DNA from: JBMOLK01 sp049325575
GTDB taxonomy: Bacteria; Bacillota; Clostridia; Acetivibrionales; Acetivibrionaceae
Length of the DNA stretch: 6,926 bases
Direction of reading: 5' to 3'
Assembly: GCA_049325575.1 (NCBI GenBank)
Contig: JBMOLK010000236.1
Span: 1 to 6,926 of the forward strand
In this document: in pieces, positions 1 to 5,990 of the stretch
Position numbering within the stretch: position 1 is the first letter of the stretch
How the letters are laid out: the number at the start of each line of letters is the position of its first letter
Translations under genes and position numbers: made by a program
The notes under the pieces: generated by a model
Database searches by the model: none
What the model was told of the DNA's origin: nothing
The model's input: only the letters and a program-made list of their open reading frames with translations

Positions 1-256
1 CATCTGCTATTGTAGTAAAATCGCCAGTTCCATCAGCAGCAACTATCACCGTAAAAGCTCTTGGGCCTATTGTTTTTATATCTGAACTGCTTGTAATAGA
101 CTTAATTCTATTTCCATCATAATGCAACGCACCAGGAATAGGGCTAACACCAGGAGTATTACCTAATTTAATACCATTAACATCAACAATGTCATTGCTA
201 CCAAATTCTTGCTGCATATCACCTTGTCTATAAAGGGGCTTTCTAAGAACAGACAT
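1..256 (-). CDS. Pectin-lyase-like tail spike / host-contact protein, N-terminal part (truncated by window edge)
   Basis: The first 85 codons of a minus-strand gene that continues past base 1. The ATG at 256..254 follows an almost perfect Shine-Dalgarno (GAGGAGGTGAT, then ATAT). The protein begins MSVLRKPLYRQGD, continues through a Gly/Pro-rich stretch (GNTPGVSPIPGALHYDGN, about residues 32-49), and reaches VAADGTGDFTTIAD at the window edge. That last motif is characteristic of the start of pectinesterase/pectin-lyase right-handed beta-helix domains (typically VAxDGSGDFTTIQxA). In phages such a helix usually forms a trimeric tail spike that binds or cleaves surface polysaccharide. The N-terminal ~65 residues would then attach it to the virion. 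They do not resemble the shared anchor module of the two upstream fiber genes. The catalytic region lies outside the window, so enzymatic activity cannot be judged. Confidence 0.75.
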   Translation of the reverse strand, partial: MSVLRKPLYRQGDMQQEFGSNDIVDVNGIKLGNTPGVSPIPGALHYDGNRIKSITSSSDIKTIGPRAFTVIVAADGTGDFTTIAD

Positions 257-294
257 ATATCACCTCCTCATATTTTAAATCAACCAATATTATT

Positions 295-828
295 CTATCC
301 TCCAATATAAGTAACTACAAGATTAGCTTCAAAAAATATTACAGAATTTGACGGACTATTATATCTTACATAAATAACATCACCTTCAGTCATAAAAACT
401 GTTGTCGTATATATTGATGGAAAATCATTATCTGCATTATTAGCTAAATAACGAGCCAATGTTTTATCATTATGCACTAAATCAAATGAAAATCCTGTAT
501 ACCATGAAGGTTCGTGACCAAATGTATATATATTAAATGATGCTATATAAAAACCATTTTTTAAGCATTGTATCCGTGGATTACCTTGCATATTCAATTG
601 GTTATGCAAAGTGGGCCACATAAAGTCATACAAGCCTGCACTAAATTCACAAGAAGTATTACAAGAAAAATTAGAATAAGCATAGAAAGGGTCTCTAAAA
701 ATAAGGCCATTTCCTGTAGAATTTACAGCAACAATCTTATTGGGAACATATATATTTGGAGTATCAGTTAATCCAAGAAAAGTGGCAGTCTCAGCATCAT
801 AATTTGATAATGTTAATTTTACGCCCAT
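295..828 (-). CDS. Short fiber-like virion protein with C1q/TNF-like C-terminal domain
   Basis: A complete 177-aa protein. ATG at 828..826, preceded by AAGGAG with a 10-nt spacer; it starts 18 nt after the propeller gene ends. Residues 1-47 are the same module that opens the 521-aa upstream protein, including FLGLTDTPNIY and VNSTGNGLIF, a pattern common in phage fibers and appendages. The remainder (about 60-177) is beta-rich. NGFYIASFNIYTF (91-103), SFDLVHNDKTLARYL (114-128), TTTVFMTEGDVIYVRY (141-156) and the closing FFEANLVVTYIGG follow the strand order of C1q/TNF-like jelly-roll domains, which trimerise and often form receptor-binding tips. Cysteines 56, 60 and 88 are present, but nothing shows that they pair. 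The likely role is an adhesin or structural appendage. The C1q call rests on pattern recognition rather than a profile search. Confidence 0.7.
   Translation of the reverse strand: MGVKLTLSNYDAETATFLGLTDTPNIYVPNKIVAVNSTGNGLIFRDPFYAYSNFSCNTSCEFSAGLYDFMWPTLHNQLNMQGNPRIQCLKNGFYIASFNIYTFGHEPSWYTGFSFDLVHNDKTLARYLANNADNDFPSIYTTTVFMTEGDVIYVRYNSPSNSVIFFEANLVVTYIGG
688..828 (-). repeat. Shared fiber anchor module, copy 1 (mate at 2271..2411)
   Basis: This codes for residues 1-47 of the C1q-like protein. It matches residues 1-47 of the propeller protein with 32 identities and no gap. At DNA level the plus strand holds an identical 23-bp run at 752-774 and 2335-2357. The similarity stops after the shared GLIF-x-DP motif (residues 41-47), marking a sharp module boundary. 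Confidence 0.85.
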
Positions 829-845
829 TTCTTTTTTACTCCTTA

Positions 846-2411
846 TTATGTAATTTGATGAATTACACCACTATAATCAAGAAAACATAACTTGTTGTCA
901 GTAGAACGCACAAATAAACAACCACCATCAGATATAATATTAGGTATAACAGCAGAAGATAAATATAAATGTCTGCTTTTAATAGCATTAGATTTAAGAA
1001 TACCATTAGTTTGGAAACCGCCAAAATGTTGTAAAGTATTTGCAGTTACAGTAATTACTGAATTATCATTAATAACAGAGCCACTCTGTAAAATATAAAG
1101 AATATCATCCTTTAAATATAAATCCGTAGCATTATTTAAAATAGCAGAAGCAGATAAATATTCACGTATTAAGACAAAATTATTTGGATTAGTTATATCA
1201 TACAATTGTAAATTAACTAAACCTATACTATCACTATCAATTATATACATATGATTCCCATGAACATGTAAACCCCTACATCTGGTCATATATGATGGAA
1301 AGTTATAAGTTCCCAAATAGGTAATAGTTGTAGATAAAATATCATAAGTATCCACATAAGTCGCTGTTCCGCCTAAAGTATAACTGAAATAACACCTATT
1401 ATTATCTGATGTATGTAGTCTAAGCAATCTATCACAACTTGGGAGATGACGTAAAAATGTCTTAGTTATATTTAATGGATTGGTAATATCATAAGCAGCT
1501 ATAAGACCCATATCAACAAAATTAGTAGATGCAAGTATAAGACAATTATCTTTTTTCACAGCCCAACTCACTGCAAATTCAAAATCTATTTCCTGATAAG
1601 TATACACTAATGAAGGATTAAGAGGGTCAGCTAAACTGTATACATCAATATACCTATTATCACGAAATATATAAAGATAACCTTTATTGATACAACAACA
1701 ATGTCGTAAGCCAGGGAATCCTTGATTCTTAACTACAATAGGATTATACAAATTACTTATATCTAAAATAACAAAACCAAGACCACCATTTACATTATAT
1801 AAGTAATTACCATATATAGCAGTATGTGTTATACCCATACTTAAAGGTATTGTAGATATTTCCACTACATTGCAAGGGTCAGCAATAGAAATAAATGAGT
1901 TAGAAGAACCACCTAAAAATAAAATATCATCATAACCAATAACAGGCATCCAAGATTGAGCTGTAATTACAGGAAATTGACCTAATAAAGTATCAATAAG
2001 ACCATATAAACCGTGAGAACAAGTTTGTCGCATATCGCCTTTAATTTGACATCTATAACCTTCATTAACAGTATTTGTACCTATACCAACTTTGCCACAA
2101 AAATCATTGGTATCGTGTGAAAATACAGCTAATGTATGAGCAGTTATATTACCGCCCAATGGTTCTCCTATATATACATTAGTTCCAGTATTTTCAATCT
2201 GCTTATTATTTATCCAAGTAGCACCATCATATCGTAAAGTATCACCAACAGCTCCCATTGGTAATCCAGAAGGGTCTCCAAAGATAAGCCCATTCCCTGT
2301 AGAATTAACAATAACAGTTTTATTAGAAATATACATATTTGGAGTATCAGTTAATCCGAGGAAAGTAGTAGCTCCAGCACTATGTCCCGATAATACTAAT
2401 CTTGCCCCCAC
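846..2411 (-). CDS. Tail-fiber-like protein with LVIVD-type beta-propeller
   Basis: 521 aa with a GTG start at 2411..2409 that overlaps the upstream stop by one base (TAGTG). GGAGG lies 9 nt before the GTG. Domains in order: shared anchor module (1-47); a collagen-free fiber linker with DTLRYDGATW (57-66) and CGKVGIGTNT (105-114), both typical of phage fibers; then about 150-460 a repeated block. Recurrent units at roughly 40-50 residue spacing read IADPCNVVEIS (176), ISNLYNPIVV (218), LADPLNPSLV (260), ITNPLNITKT (309) and DITNPNNFVLI (405), with a degenerate one near 357. This is the LVIVD repeat pattern, predicting a 6-7 bladed beta-propeller. The C-terminus (SRHLYLSSAVIPN, then GGCLFVRSTDNKLCF, ending GVIHQIT) resembles the usual fiber end. 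The probable role is binding of a surface glycan or protein. No catalytic residues are evident. Confidence 0.78.
   Translation of the reverse strand: MGARLVLSGHSAGATTFLGLTDTPNMYISNKTVIVNSTGNGLIFGDPSGLPMGAVGDTLRYDGATWINNKQIENTGTNVYIGEPLGGNITAHTLAVFSHDTNDFCGKVGIGTNTVNEGYRCQIKGDMRQTCSHGLYGLIDTLLGQFPVITAQSWMPVIGYDDILFLGGSSNSFISIADPCNVVEISTIPLSMGITHTAIYGNYLYNVNGGLGFVILDISNLYNPIVVKNQGFPGLRHCCCINKGYLYIFRDNRYIDVYSLADPLNPSLVYTYQEIDFEFAVSWAVKKDNCLILASTNFVDMGLIAAYDITNPLNITKTFLRHLPSCDRLLRLHTSDNNRCYFSYTLGGTATYVDTYDILSTTITYLGTYNFPSYMTRCRGLHVHGNHMYIIDSDSIGLVNLQLYDITNPNNFVLIREYLSASAILNNATDLYLKDDILYILQSGSVINDNSVITVTANTLQHFGGFQTNGILKSNAIKSRHLYLSSAVIPNIISDGGCLFVRSTDNKLCFLDYSGVIHQIT
2271..2411 (-). repeat. Shared fiber anchor module, copy 2 (mate at 688..828)
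   Basis: The N-terminal 47 codons of the propeller gene, starting from GTG. The core FLGLTDTPN and VNSTGNGLIF motifs are identical to copy 1. The first 16 residues are more diverged, suggesting selection on the core or partial gene conversion. Confidence 0.85.
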
Positions 2412-2671
2412 TATTCATTTCCTCCATCTTGTTTCTTAACATAATAAACAGCAAGTTCTATAATTAAGTTAACTATATTGTCTTTCAAATGAGGCCATTT
2501 AAATTTAACTATATATTCAACTTCCTTAAATAAATCTGCATTAGACAAATGTGGATATTGCTTTTTTGCAGATTGAATTAATTTAATAATTATCAATATA
2601 TCATTTTTTGTTAATTGAGAAATCCTTGATATAACGAATTTAATTAACCATAAAATAATGGCTTTTACCAT
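2411..2671 (-). CDS. Small protein with hydrophobic basic N-terminus, unknown function (possible holin-like or membrane-associated)
   Basis: 86 aa, ATG at 2671..2669, preceded by AAAGGATGTGATATAA, a slightly degenerate form of the AGGAGGTGAT signal used by neighbouring genes. Its TAG stop overlaps the GTG of the propeller gene, indicating translational coupling. The first 18 residues (MVKAIILWLIKFVISRIS) form a hydrophobic amphipathic stretch with interspersed Lys/Arg, long enough to lie on or cross a membrane. The rest is predicted helical and charged (LTKNDILIIIKLIQSAKK, then DLFKEVEYIVKFKWPHL, then IVNLIIELAVYYVKK). One N-terminal hydrophobic segment plus a charged helical tail is compatible with a small holin, but no lysin gene adjoins it and the family is not recognised. 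A small virion or assembly protein made together with the fiber is an equal alternative. Confidence 0.6.
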   Translation of the reverse strand: MVKAIILWLIKFVISRISQLTKNDILIIIKLIQSAKKQYPHLSNADLFKEVEYIVKFKWPHLKDNIVNLIIELAVYYVKKQDGGNE

Positions 2672-2685
2672 TTATATCACATCCT

Positions 2686-3072
2686 TTATGTTCGGATTAA
2701 AACAGTATGGTCAATATCAACATAAAAATAAGAATCACTCATGGCCCTTCCTATATTATGAACATTACCAGTTGATGGACAAGGCGTGGTCATATTGCCA
2801 GCGATTACATCATCAAGAAAATATGATTTGCCAGAAATAAGACCTGAAAGAATAATATTACCTTCTGTTATAATATCACATAAACCACCATTCACAGCAC
2901 AAACAATTCCTGTGCAAGGTTCATAATCAAATGCAAACGCTTTATAAGCAACATTATCGATAATAGAAACCCAATTATTAACATTAACATCAGGATTTTT
3001 TACTATATTAGAAAGAACAATCCGTTTCATATCATCCATACCCCCTCTACCACCACCGATACTAACACCCAT
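2686..3072 (-). CDS. Small beta-rich phage virion-like protein, 128 aa
   Basis: The chosen start is ATG 3072..3070, giving MGVSIGGGRGGMDD. It is preceded by GAGAGGTGATATT, whose AGGTGA includes the TGA stop of the upstream gene. The reading frame is open 12 codons further (to 3108), but that would overlap the upstream gene by 32 nt and lacks an RBS. After a glycine-rich start (residues 3-11) the protein is beta-rich. The C-terminal half has the layout DIITEGNIILSGLISGKSYF, then AGNMTTPCP, then NVHNIGRAMSDSYFYVDID. This resembles the small beta-barrel modules at the ends of many phage virion proteins (xVSGLTxGxxYYLxxxxG...xVGxALSxxxLxV). A head-decoration, head-fiber or tail-appendage role is plausible. 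It is the third small gene after the terminase. The assignment is by motif layout only. Confidence 0.65.
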   Translation of the reverse strand: MGVSIGGGRGGMDDMKRIVLSNIVKNPDVNVNNWVSIIDNVAYKAFAFDYEPCTGIVCAVNGGLCDIITEGNIILSGLISGKSYFLDDVIAGNMTTPCPSTGNVHNIGRAMSDSYFYVDIDHTVLIRT

Positions 3073-3076
3073 AATA

Positions 3077-3385
3077 TCACCTCTCATAAGTAATATGAGC
3101 TGTTGCATTTGTCATAGCAGTCATATGTAATTTACGAATTGTATGCCATCCTTCAACTTCAATTACAGCACCATCTCGAACTAAATGGCCTCCACCATTA
3201 ATTGCATTATTATCCCATCTGATACGAACATCTCCACCTTCTATGCTTATAATAACTCTATTAGCACGTGGCTCAGCAGCATAATAAGCCACATTTAATG
3301 GTGTTGGCAATGTAGTTAAAGGAATTGTTTCATAAAAAATGCCTTCATAAATATTAATACTGCGAACTGCTGCAGAAATGCCCAT
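3077..3385 (-). CDS. Small beta-sandwich phage structural-type protein, 102 aa
   Basis: ATG 3385..3383, preceded by AAAGGAGATTAATT; the SD lies inside the last codons of the 48-aa gene upstream. The TGA stop at 3079..3077 is part of the next gene's SD, so the three small genes are probably translated as a coupled chain. The core (about residues 40-102) reads RANRVIISIEGGDVRIRWDN, a Gly-rich turn, HLVRDGAVIEVEGW, then IRKLHMTAMTNATAHITYER. Alternating hydrophobics and the order 'vxIsvexxxVRxRxDG...GxxLxxGxxxxlxG...i...i...Axlxvxy' are seen in many small phage proteins encoded next to terminase or head genes. They are usually annotated as hypothetical or minor structural proteins. There is no membrane segment or catalytic motif. 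The function is inferred from its neighbourhood and beta-rich pattern. Confidence 0.65.
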   Translation of the reverse strand: MGISAAVRSINIYEGIFYETIPLTTLPTPLNVAYYAAEPRANRVIISIEGGDVRIRWDNNAINGGGHLVRDGAVIEVEGWHTIRKLHMTAMTNATAHITYER

Positions 3386-3387
3386 AA

Positions 3388-3534
3388 TTAATCTCCTTTT
3401 TCTTTTATCTTAACTTCGCCACTATGAGTTTTACCAGCTTTATCAACACATATATGAATATACCGACCTTTTGATAATGTTTTAGTAAAAACACGACCAC
3501 CTTGACTAACACAACGCTCAAAATTTTTGGGCAA
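3388..3534 (-). CDS. Small basic protein, 48 aa, TTG start
   Basis: Read directly from the minus strand between the terminase and the 102-aa gene. TTG at 3534..3532 is followed by 48 sense codons to TAA 3390..3388, three bases before the next ATG. It begins LPKNFERCVSQGGRV (initiator read as Met) and continues TLSKGRYIHICVDKAGKTHS to a Lys/Glu-rich end. The SD is GGAGGTGA at 3548..3541, a 6-nt spacer before the TTG, as strong as any in the window; no ATG or GTG competes nearby. Residues C8, H27, C29 and H37 could bind metal but this is not shown. Short basic proteins opening with PKNFExC and containing a GxYxHxC core are familiar in tailed phages, without known function. The overlapping frame (3405..3590) has no such start context. 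Confidence 0.72.
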   Translation of the reverse strand: MPKNFERCVSQGGRVFTKTLSKGRYIHICVDKAGKTHSGEVKIKEKGD

Positions 3535-3540
3535 TTTAAA

Positions 3541-3548
3541 TCACCTCC
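3541..3548 (-). promoter_or_regulatory. Strong Shine-Dalgarno deciding a TTG start
   Basis: The minus strand reads GGAGGTGA followed by TTTAAA and TTG. This eight-base match to the anti-SD, at 6-nt spacing and just downstream of the terminase stop (3561..3559), fixes the start of the 48-aa gene on a non-ATG codon. Confidence 0.75.
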
Positions 3549-3554
3549 ATTAAA

Positions 3555-3573
3555 TTGTTTAAATTTTAAACAA
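3555..3573. repeat. AT-rich 19-bp palindrome at the end of the large terminase gene
   Basis: TTGTTTAAA, one central T, then TTTAAACAA: a perfect 9-bp inverted repeat with a one-base centre. It overlaps the last codons and the stop of the terminase, which also has a second in-frame TAA just after. The loop is too short for an RNA hairpin of this exact form and there is no T-run, so it is not a terminator. It could be a protein-binding site or merely AT-rich chance. Confidence 0.4.
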
Positions 3574-5049
3574 ATAATTTTGATTTTCAAAAGGCAAATC
3601 TCGTCCTAATCTTCCTCTATTTCTAATGCTTTTAAGCATATCATCAAACAAAATACCATCTTGTTTTGTGTTTCTAATAATTGGCTTTGGTGTTATTAGC
3701 ATTTCTGGAACATAAGCAGCAGCATCAAGAAGATCATAAGTAGCTGCTCTGGACGCAGGAAAATCTAACGCTTGTTTAACAAATTCATCTAAGCCAAGCC
3801 TAACAAGCAATCTACCATCTTCTGCAAACGGTTGAAGCCGCATTATTCTGGAATGTTTATCAGCACGAGGAATAAGTTCTGTTATATTGAACCAATATTT
3901 CTCTTCTTCCAATTTCTCCTTTAAATAAAAACAAAGTGATTGTTGATAACCTACTGTTTCAATTCCTACTTTAACTAATCTTGAGCCATTATCTGAATAC
4001 TGCTTATGCAATCGAATAATAGCATTACAAATTCTTTTTGGTGTCATTCCTTTTGAACATATATAATCAATTATATAAAGCCTATTCTTAGAATCAACAC
4101 CAACTACAAGAACAACAGCATTAGAAGCACTCTTTTTGGCACTGATTGCAGGGTCAACAATAATTGCCAAATTCAAGATATCAAGTGGAGCAATCTCAAA
4201 CCTAACAATTTGGTCTTGCTTTATCATATAATCACTTTCCGCTAATGGTCTATTTTCATATTGTAATGCAAACATTGAGCTGCCAAGAGCATTCAGCAAT
4301 TTATCTATAACTTCACGTGGATAAAATTCTGGGAATGTTGGTTCACCTTTCTCGTCAAGAACTCCTGTAACAAGCGTTTGATATTCATCAGCTTCATTAT
4401 CTAAAATATATTGAACGACATCTTGATTATCCCATCTTGTAGCAACGTGAATGACAATACTATTATTGATAGGTGGAGCTAATAACGTAGGAAGCATTTT
4501 ATGGAAACCTACAGCTTTAGCTATTTCTGCTGGATTTGGCAGAATAGAATCTTGCGTCATATCATCCTTTTCAGCTGCTACAATATCATCCTCAATAATT
4601 ACATCATAATGACGAGAAGGAAGAGATGTCCCAGTGCCAGCCGATTCAAATGTCCCTTCAAGAAATTCTTTAGAACGATTTATTGTAGTGCACTGGTCAT
4701 TCCATTTTATTTTGTGTGTATCGACAGGTAGGATATGTGGATAAAGTTTCTGCAAGAGACTATTTGTTTCAATAAATCGTCTGATAAGACGAACACGTTT
4801 AGATGCATTGTTTGCACTTTTAGCAACAAGCAATATACGGATATTTGGATTCTTACATACTAACCAAAGAGGATAAGCGATTGAAGTAATAGATGTCTTA
4901 AAATAACCTCTTGGAACAACAATTAGCTTACGCTTTGAATCAGATTCAAGGATACGACACATTTTATAATGAATATTAGAAATATCAGTATAACCAAGAA
5001 GCTGACAGAATGTGAAAAGGCTATTATTAAGAACATCTGTGTGTTTCAT
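3559..5049 (-). CDS. terL: Phage terminase large subunit (ATPase-nuclease packaging motor)
   Basis: 496 aa, a normal length for the family. The ATG at 5049..5047 shares one base with the stop of the upstream gene (TAATG) and is preceded by TGGAG with a 10-nt spacer. N-terminal ATPase domain: Walker A-like PRGYFKTS (46-53), the PRGxxKS/T form usual in terminases rather than a classical P-loop; Walker B VIIEDD (150-155); coupling motif IHVATRW (200-206). C-terminal RNase H-like nuclease: the acidic residues are D299 in AIIVDP, E364 in VGIETVG, and D439/D442 in YDLLDAAAYV. All motifs are intact. The enzyme would translocate DNA into the procapsid and cut concatemers, acting with the portal and the small subunit. 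The small-subunit candidate lies directly upstream; the portal is not in the window. Confidence 0.95.
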   Translation of the reverse strand: MKHTDVLNNSLFTFCQLLGYTDISNIHYKMCRILESDSKRKLIVVPRGYFKTSITSIAYPLWLVCKNPNIRILLVAKSANNASKRVRLIRRFIETNSLLQKLYPHILPVDTHKIKWNDQCTTINRSKEFLEGTFESAGTGTSLPSRHYDVIIEDDIVAAEKDDMTQDSILPNPAEIAKAVGFHKMLPTLLAPPINNSIVIHVATRWDNQDVVQYILDNEADEYQTLVTGVLDEKGEPTFPEFYPREVIDKLLNALGSSMFALQYENRPLAESDYMIKQDQIVRFEIAPLDILNLAIIVDPAISAKKSASNAVVLVVGVDSKNRLYIIDYICSKGMTPKRICNAIIRLHKQYSDNGSRLVKVGIETVGYQQSLCFYLKEKLEEEKYWFNITELIPRADKHSRIMRLQPFAEDGRLLVRLGLDEFVKQALDFPASRAATYDLLDAAAYVPEMLITPKPIIRNTKQDGILFDDMLKSIRNRGRLGRDLPFENQNYLFKI

Positions 5050-5564
5050 TATGTTGATACTCCATCGGGAATTAAGAGTTCTTTTTTTAATCTATTATGG
5101 ATAGTAAGTGTTTTTTCCATAGCATTACCAATAATATTTAATTCGTTCTGATTAAGACTAACTTGCTGATTATTAGCATTGGTAATACTAACTAAAGTAT
5201 TACTATTTTTATCTGTGTTTGCACCAATTATTTCAAGAGATGCTTCTTTACGACGCCTATATGGCTCTTTTGGAACATTATCATATTTACCATCGAGAAC
5301 ATCAGCTTGGAATTCAACAGCTCGAAGGAAACAACGATTTTGTAAAGTATGTAACGCTTTAATGTGAGCATTATCATTTGATTTAAAAATATCCTGTGTT
5401 TCAAGTTGAGCAAGCTCAAGAGCGCGTGCATTTATTTGTTCTGCATTAGTGCTATAAAAGGATGACGAAACATTAAGCATTTTACAGATATTATTAATTG
5501 AATATGTAGGTAATATCCAACGAAGACGAGCAAATTGTTCACATAAAACATTAGAAGAAGACAT
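5049..5564 (-). CDS. terS: Probable terminase small subunit, 171 aa
   Basis: This is the first gene of the leftward block and ends in a one-base stop/start overlap with the large terminase, the usual position for the DNA-recognition subunit. Residues about 20-50 (TYSINNICKMLNVSS, then FYSTNAEQINARA) look like a helix-turn-helix. The middle (50-110) is helical and charged (DNAHIKALHTLQNRCFLRAV), and the C-terminus is Asn/Gln-rich before a final Lys-rich helix, which fits DNA binding followed by oligomerisation. The ATG at 5564..5562 is the only plausible start. An in-frame TAA lies 8 codons before it and the next Met is at residue 29. No clear SD precedes it; instead TATACT lies 2 nt upstream. 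The role is inferred from position and HTH-like sequence, since small terminases are poorly conserved. Confidence 0.7.
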   Translation of the reverse strand: MSSSNVLCEQFARLRWILPTYSINNICKMLNVSSSFYSTNAEQINARALELAQLETQDIFKSNDNAHIKALHTLQNRCFLRAVEFQADVLDGKYDNVPKEPYRRRKEASLEIIGANTDKNSNTLVSITNANNQQVSLNQNELNIIGNAMEKTLTIHNRLKKELLIPDGVST

Positions 5565-5580
5565 TTTAGTATATGGTCGA

Positions 5581-5725
5581 AGATGGATTTAAAAGCACCT
5601 CGACTCGCTATGTATCGCCTTCCAGGTAGGTATGGCAAATAATATGTATCTCAGTTCTTAATCAGAACCTCTATTCTCCCCAGTCGATTCATTCATAAGT
5701 CGATTCTCCATCAGAAAATCCATCT
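5581..5725. repeat. 10-bp inverted repeat enclosing the terminase leader
   Basis: AGATGGATTT at 5581-5590 and its exact complement AAATCCATCT at 5716-5725, 125 nt apart. In the leftward transcript these arms could close a large loop containing two of the three AGTCGATTC repeats and the GTTCT/AGAAC hairpin, just before the small terminase start. The structure is predicted from complementarity only. Confidence 0.45.
5654..5668. repeat. Short inverted repeat GTTCT-TAATC-AGAAC
   Basis: A perfect 5-bp inverted repeat with a 5-base centre. The element TCAGTTCTT that contains its left arm recurs at 5775-5783 (first copy 5651-5659). It could be a small operator or leader hairpin; too short to be sure. 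Confidence 0.35.
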
Positions 5726-5758
5726 CGCCCAGATAGTGTAGGTAAGTCGATTCATTCA
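5682..5758. repeat. Three direct copies of AGTCGATTC
   Basis: Copies at 5682-5690, 5698-5706 and 5745-5753. The first and last extend to the 14-mer AGTCGATTCATTCA (5682-5695, 5745-5758), and the last two share AAGTCGATTC. Start-to-start spacing is 16 and 47 bp. They lie about 120-190 bp upstream of the small terminase gene, within its leader. Such clusters near terS can be packaging-initiation or repressor sites; which applies is not visible here. Confidence 0.6.
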
Positions 5759-5852
5759 GAATCCTAATCCGAAATCAGTTCTTCGTGTCTTTCAAATAAT
5801 TTTAAACAATTTTAACTGAGAATTAAAAATCAAGATTAAAGGTCGCTATTTA

Positions 5853-5881
5853 AATATAACTGTTTAAAAGGAAATTGTCAA
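5853..5881 (-). promoter_or_regulatory. Leftward sigma-70/A promoter for the terminase-virion block
   Basis: On the minus strand, TTGACA (5881..5876, perfect), 17-nt spacer, TATATT (5858..5853, 5 of 6). Transcription would start near 5846 and give a leader of roughly 280 nt before the small terminase ATG. The -35 sits in CCTCTTGACAA, the same 11-mer as in the rightward promoter. Confidence 0.7.
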
Positions 5882-5990
5882 GAGGAAAAGGAAAAAATTT
5901 ATAAGATAATTAGTAATTTAAATGATTTTTTGGTGGCAGTAAGAGAGGAAGTGAATCAATATACTCAGATTGCGTGCGGGGGGGTTTATG

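Noticed and set aside
3405..3590. Minus-strand 61-codon ORF between terL and the 102-aa gene
   Set aside because: It overlaps the end of terL and lacks an SD; the TTG-started 48-aa frame in the same place has a perfect SD.
5228..5431. Minus-strand 67-codon ORF inside the small terminase
   Set aside because: Shadow frame of the small terminase gene without its own signals.
5432..5638. Minus-strand 68-codon ORF from TTG overlapping the small terminase
   Set aside because: No SD, runs in another frame through the 5' end of the small terminase, low-complexity hydrophobic product.
5658..5723. Possible 21-aa leader peptide in the terS leader (ATG at 5723, second ATG at 5696)
   Set aside because: The first ATG has no SD and the second only GGAG at 10 nt; the frame is partly made of the AGTCGATTC repeats. 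It cannot be separated from chance.
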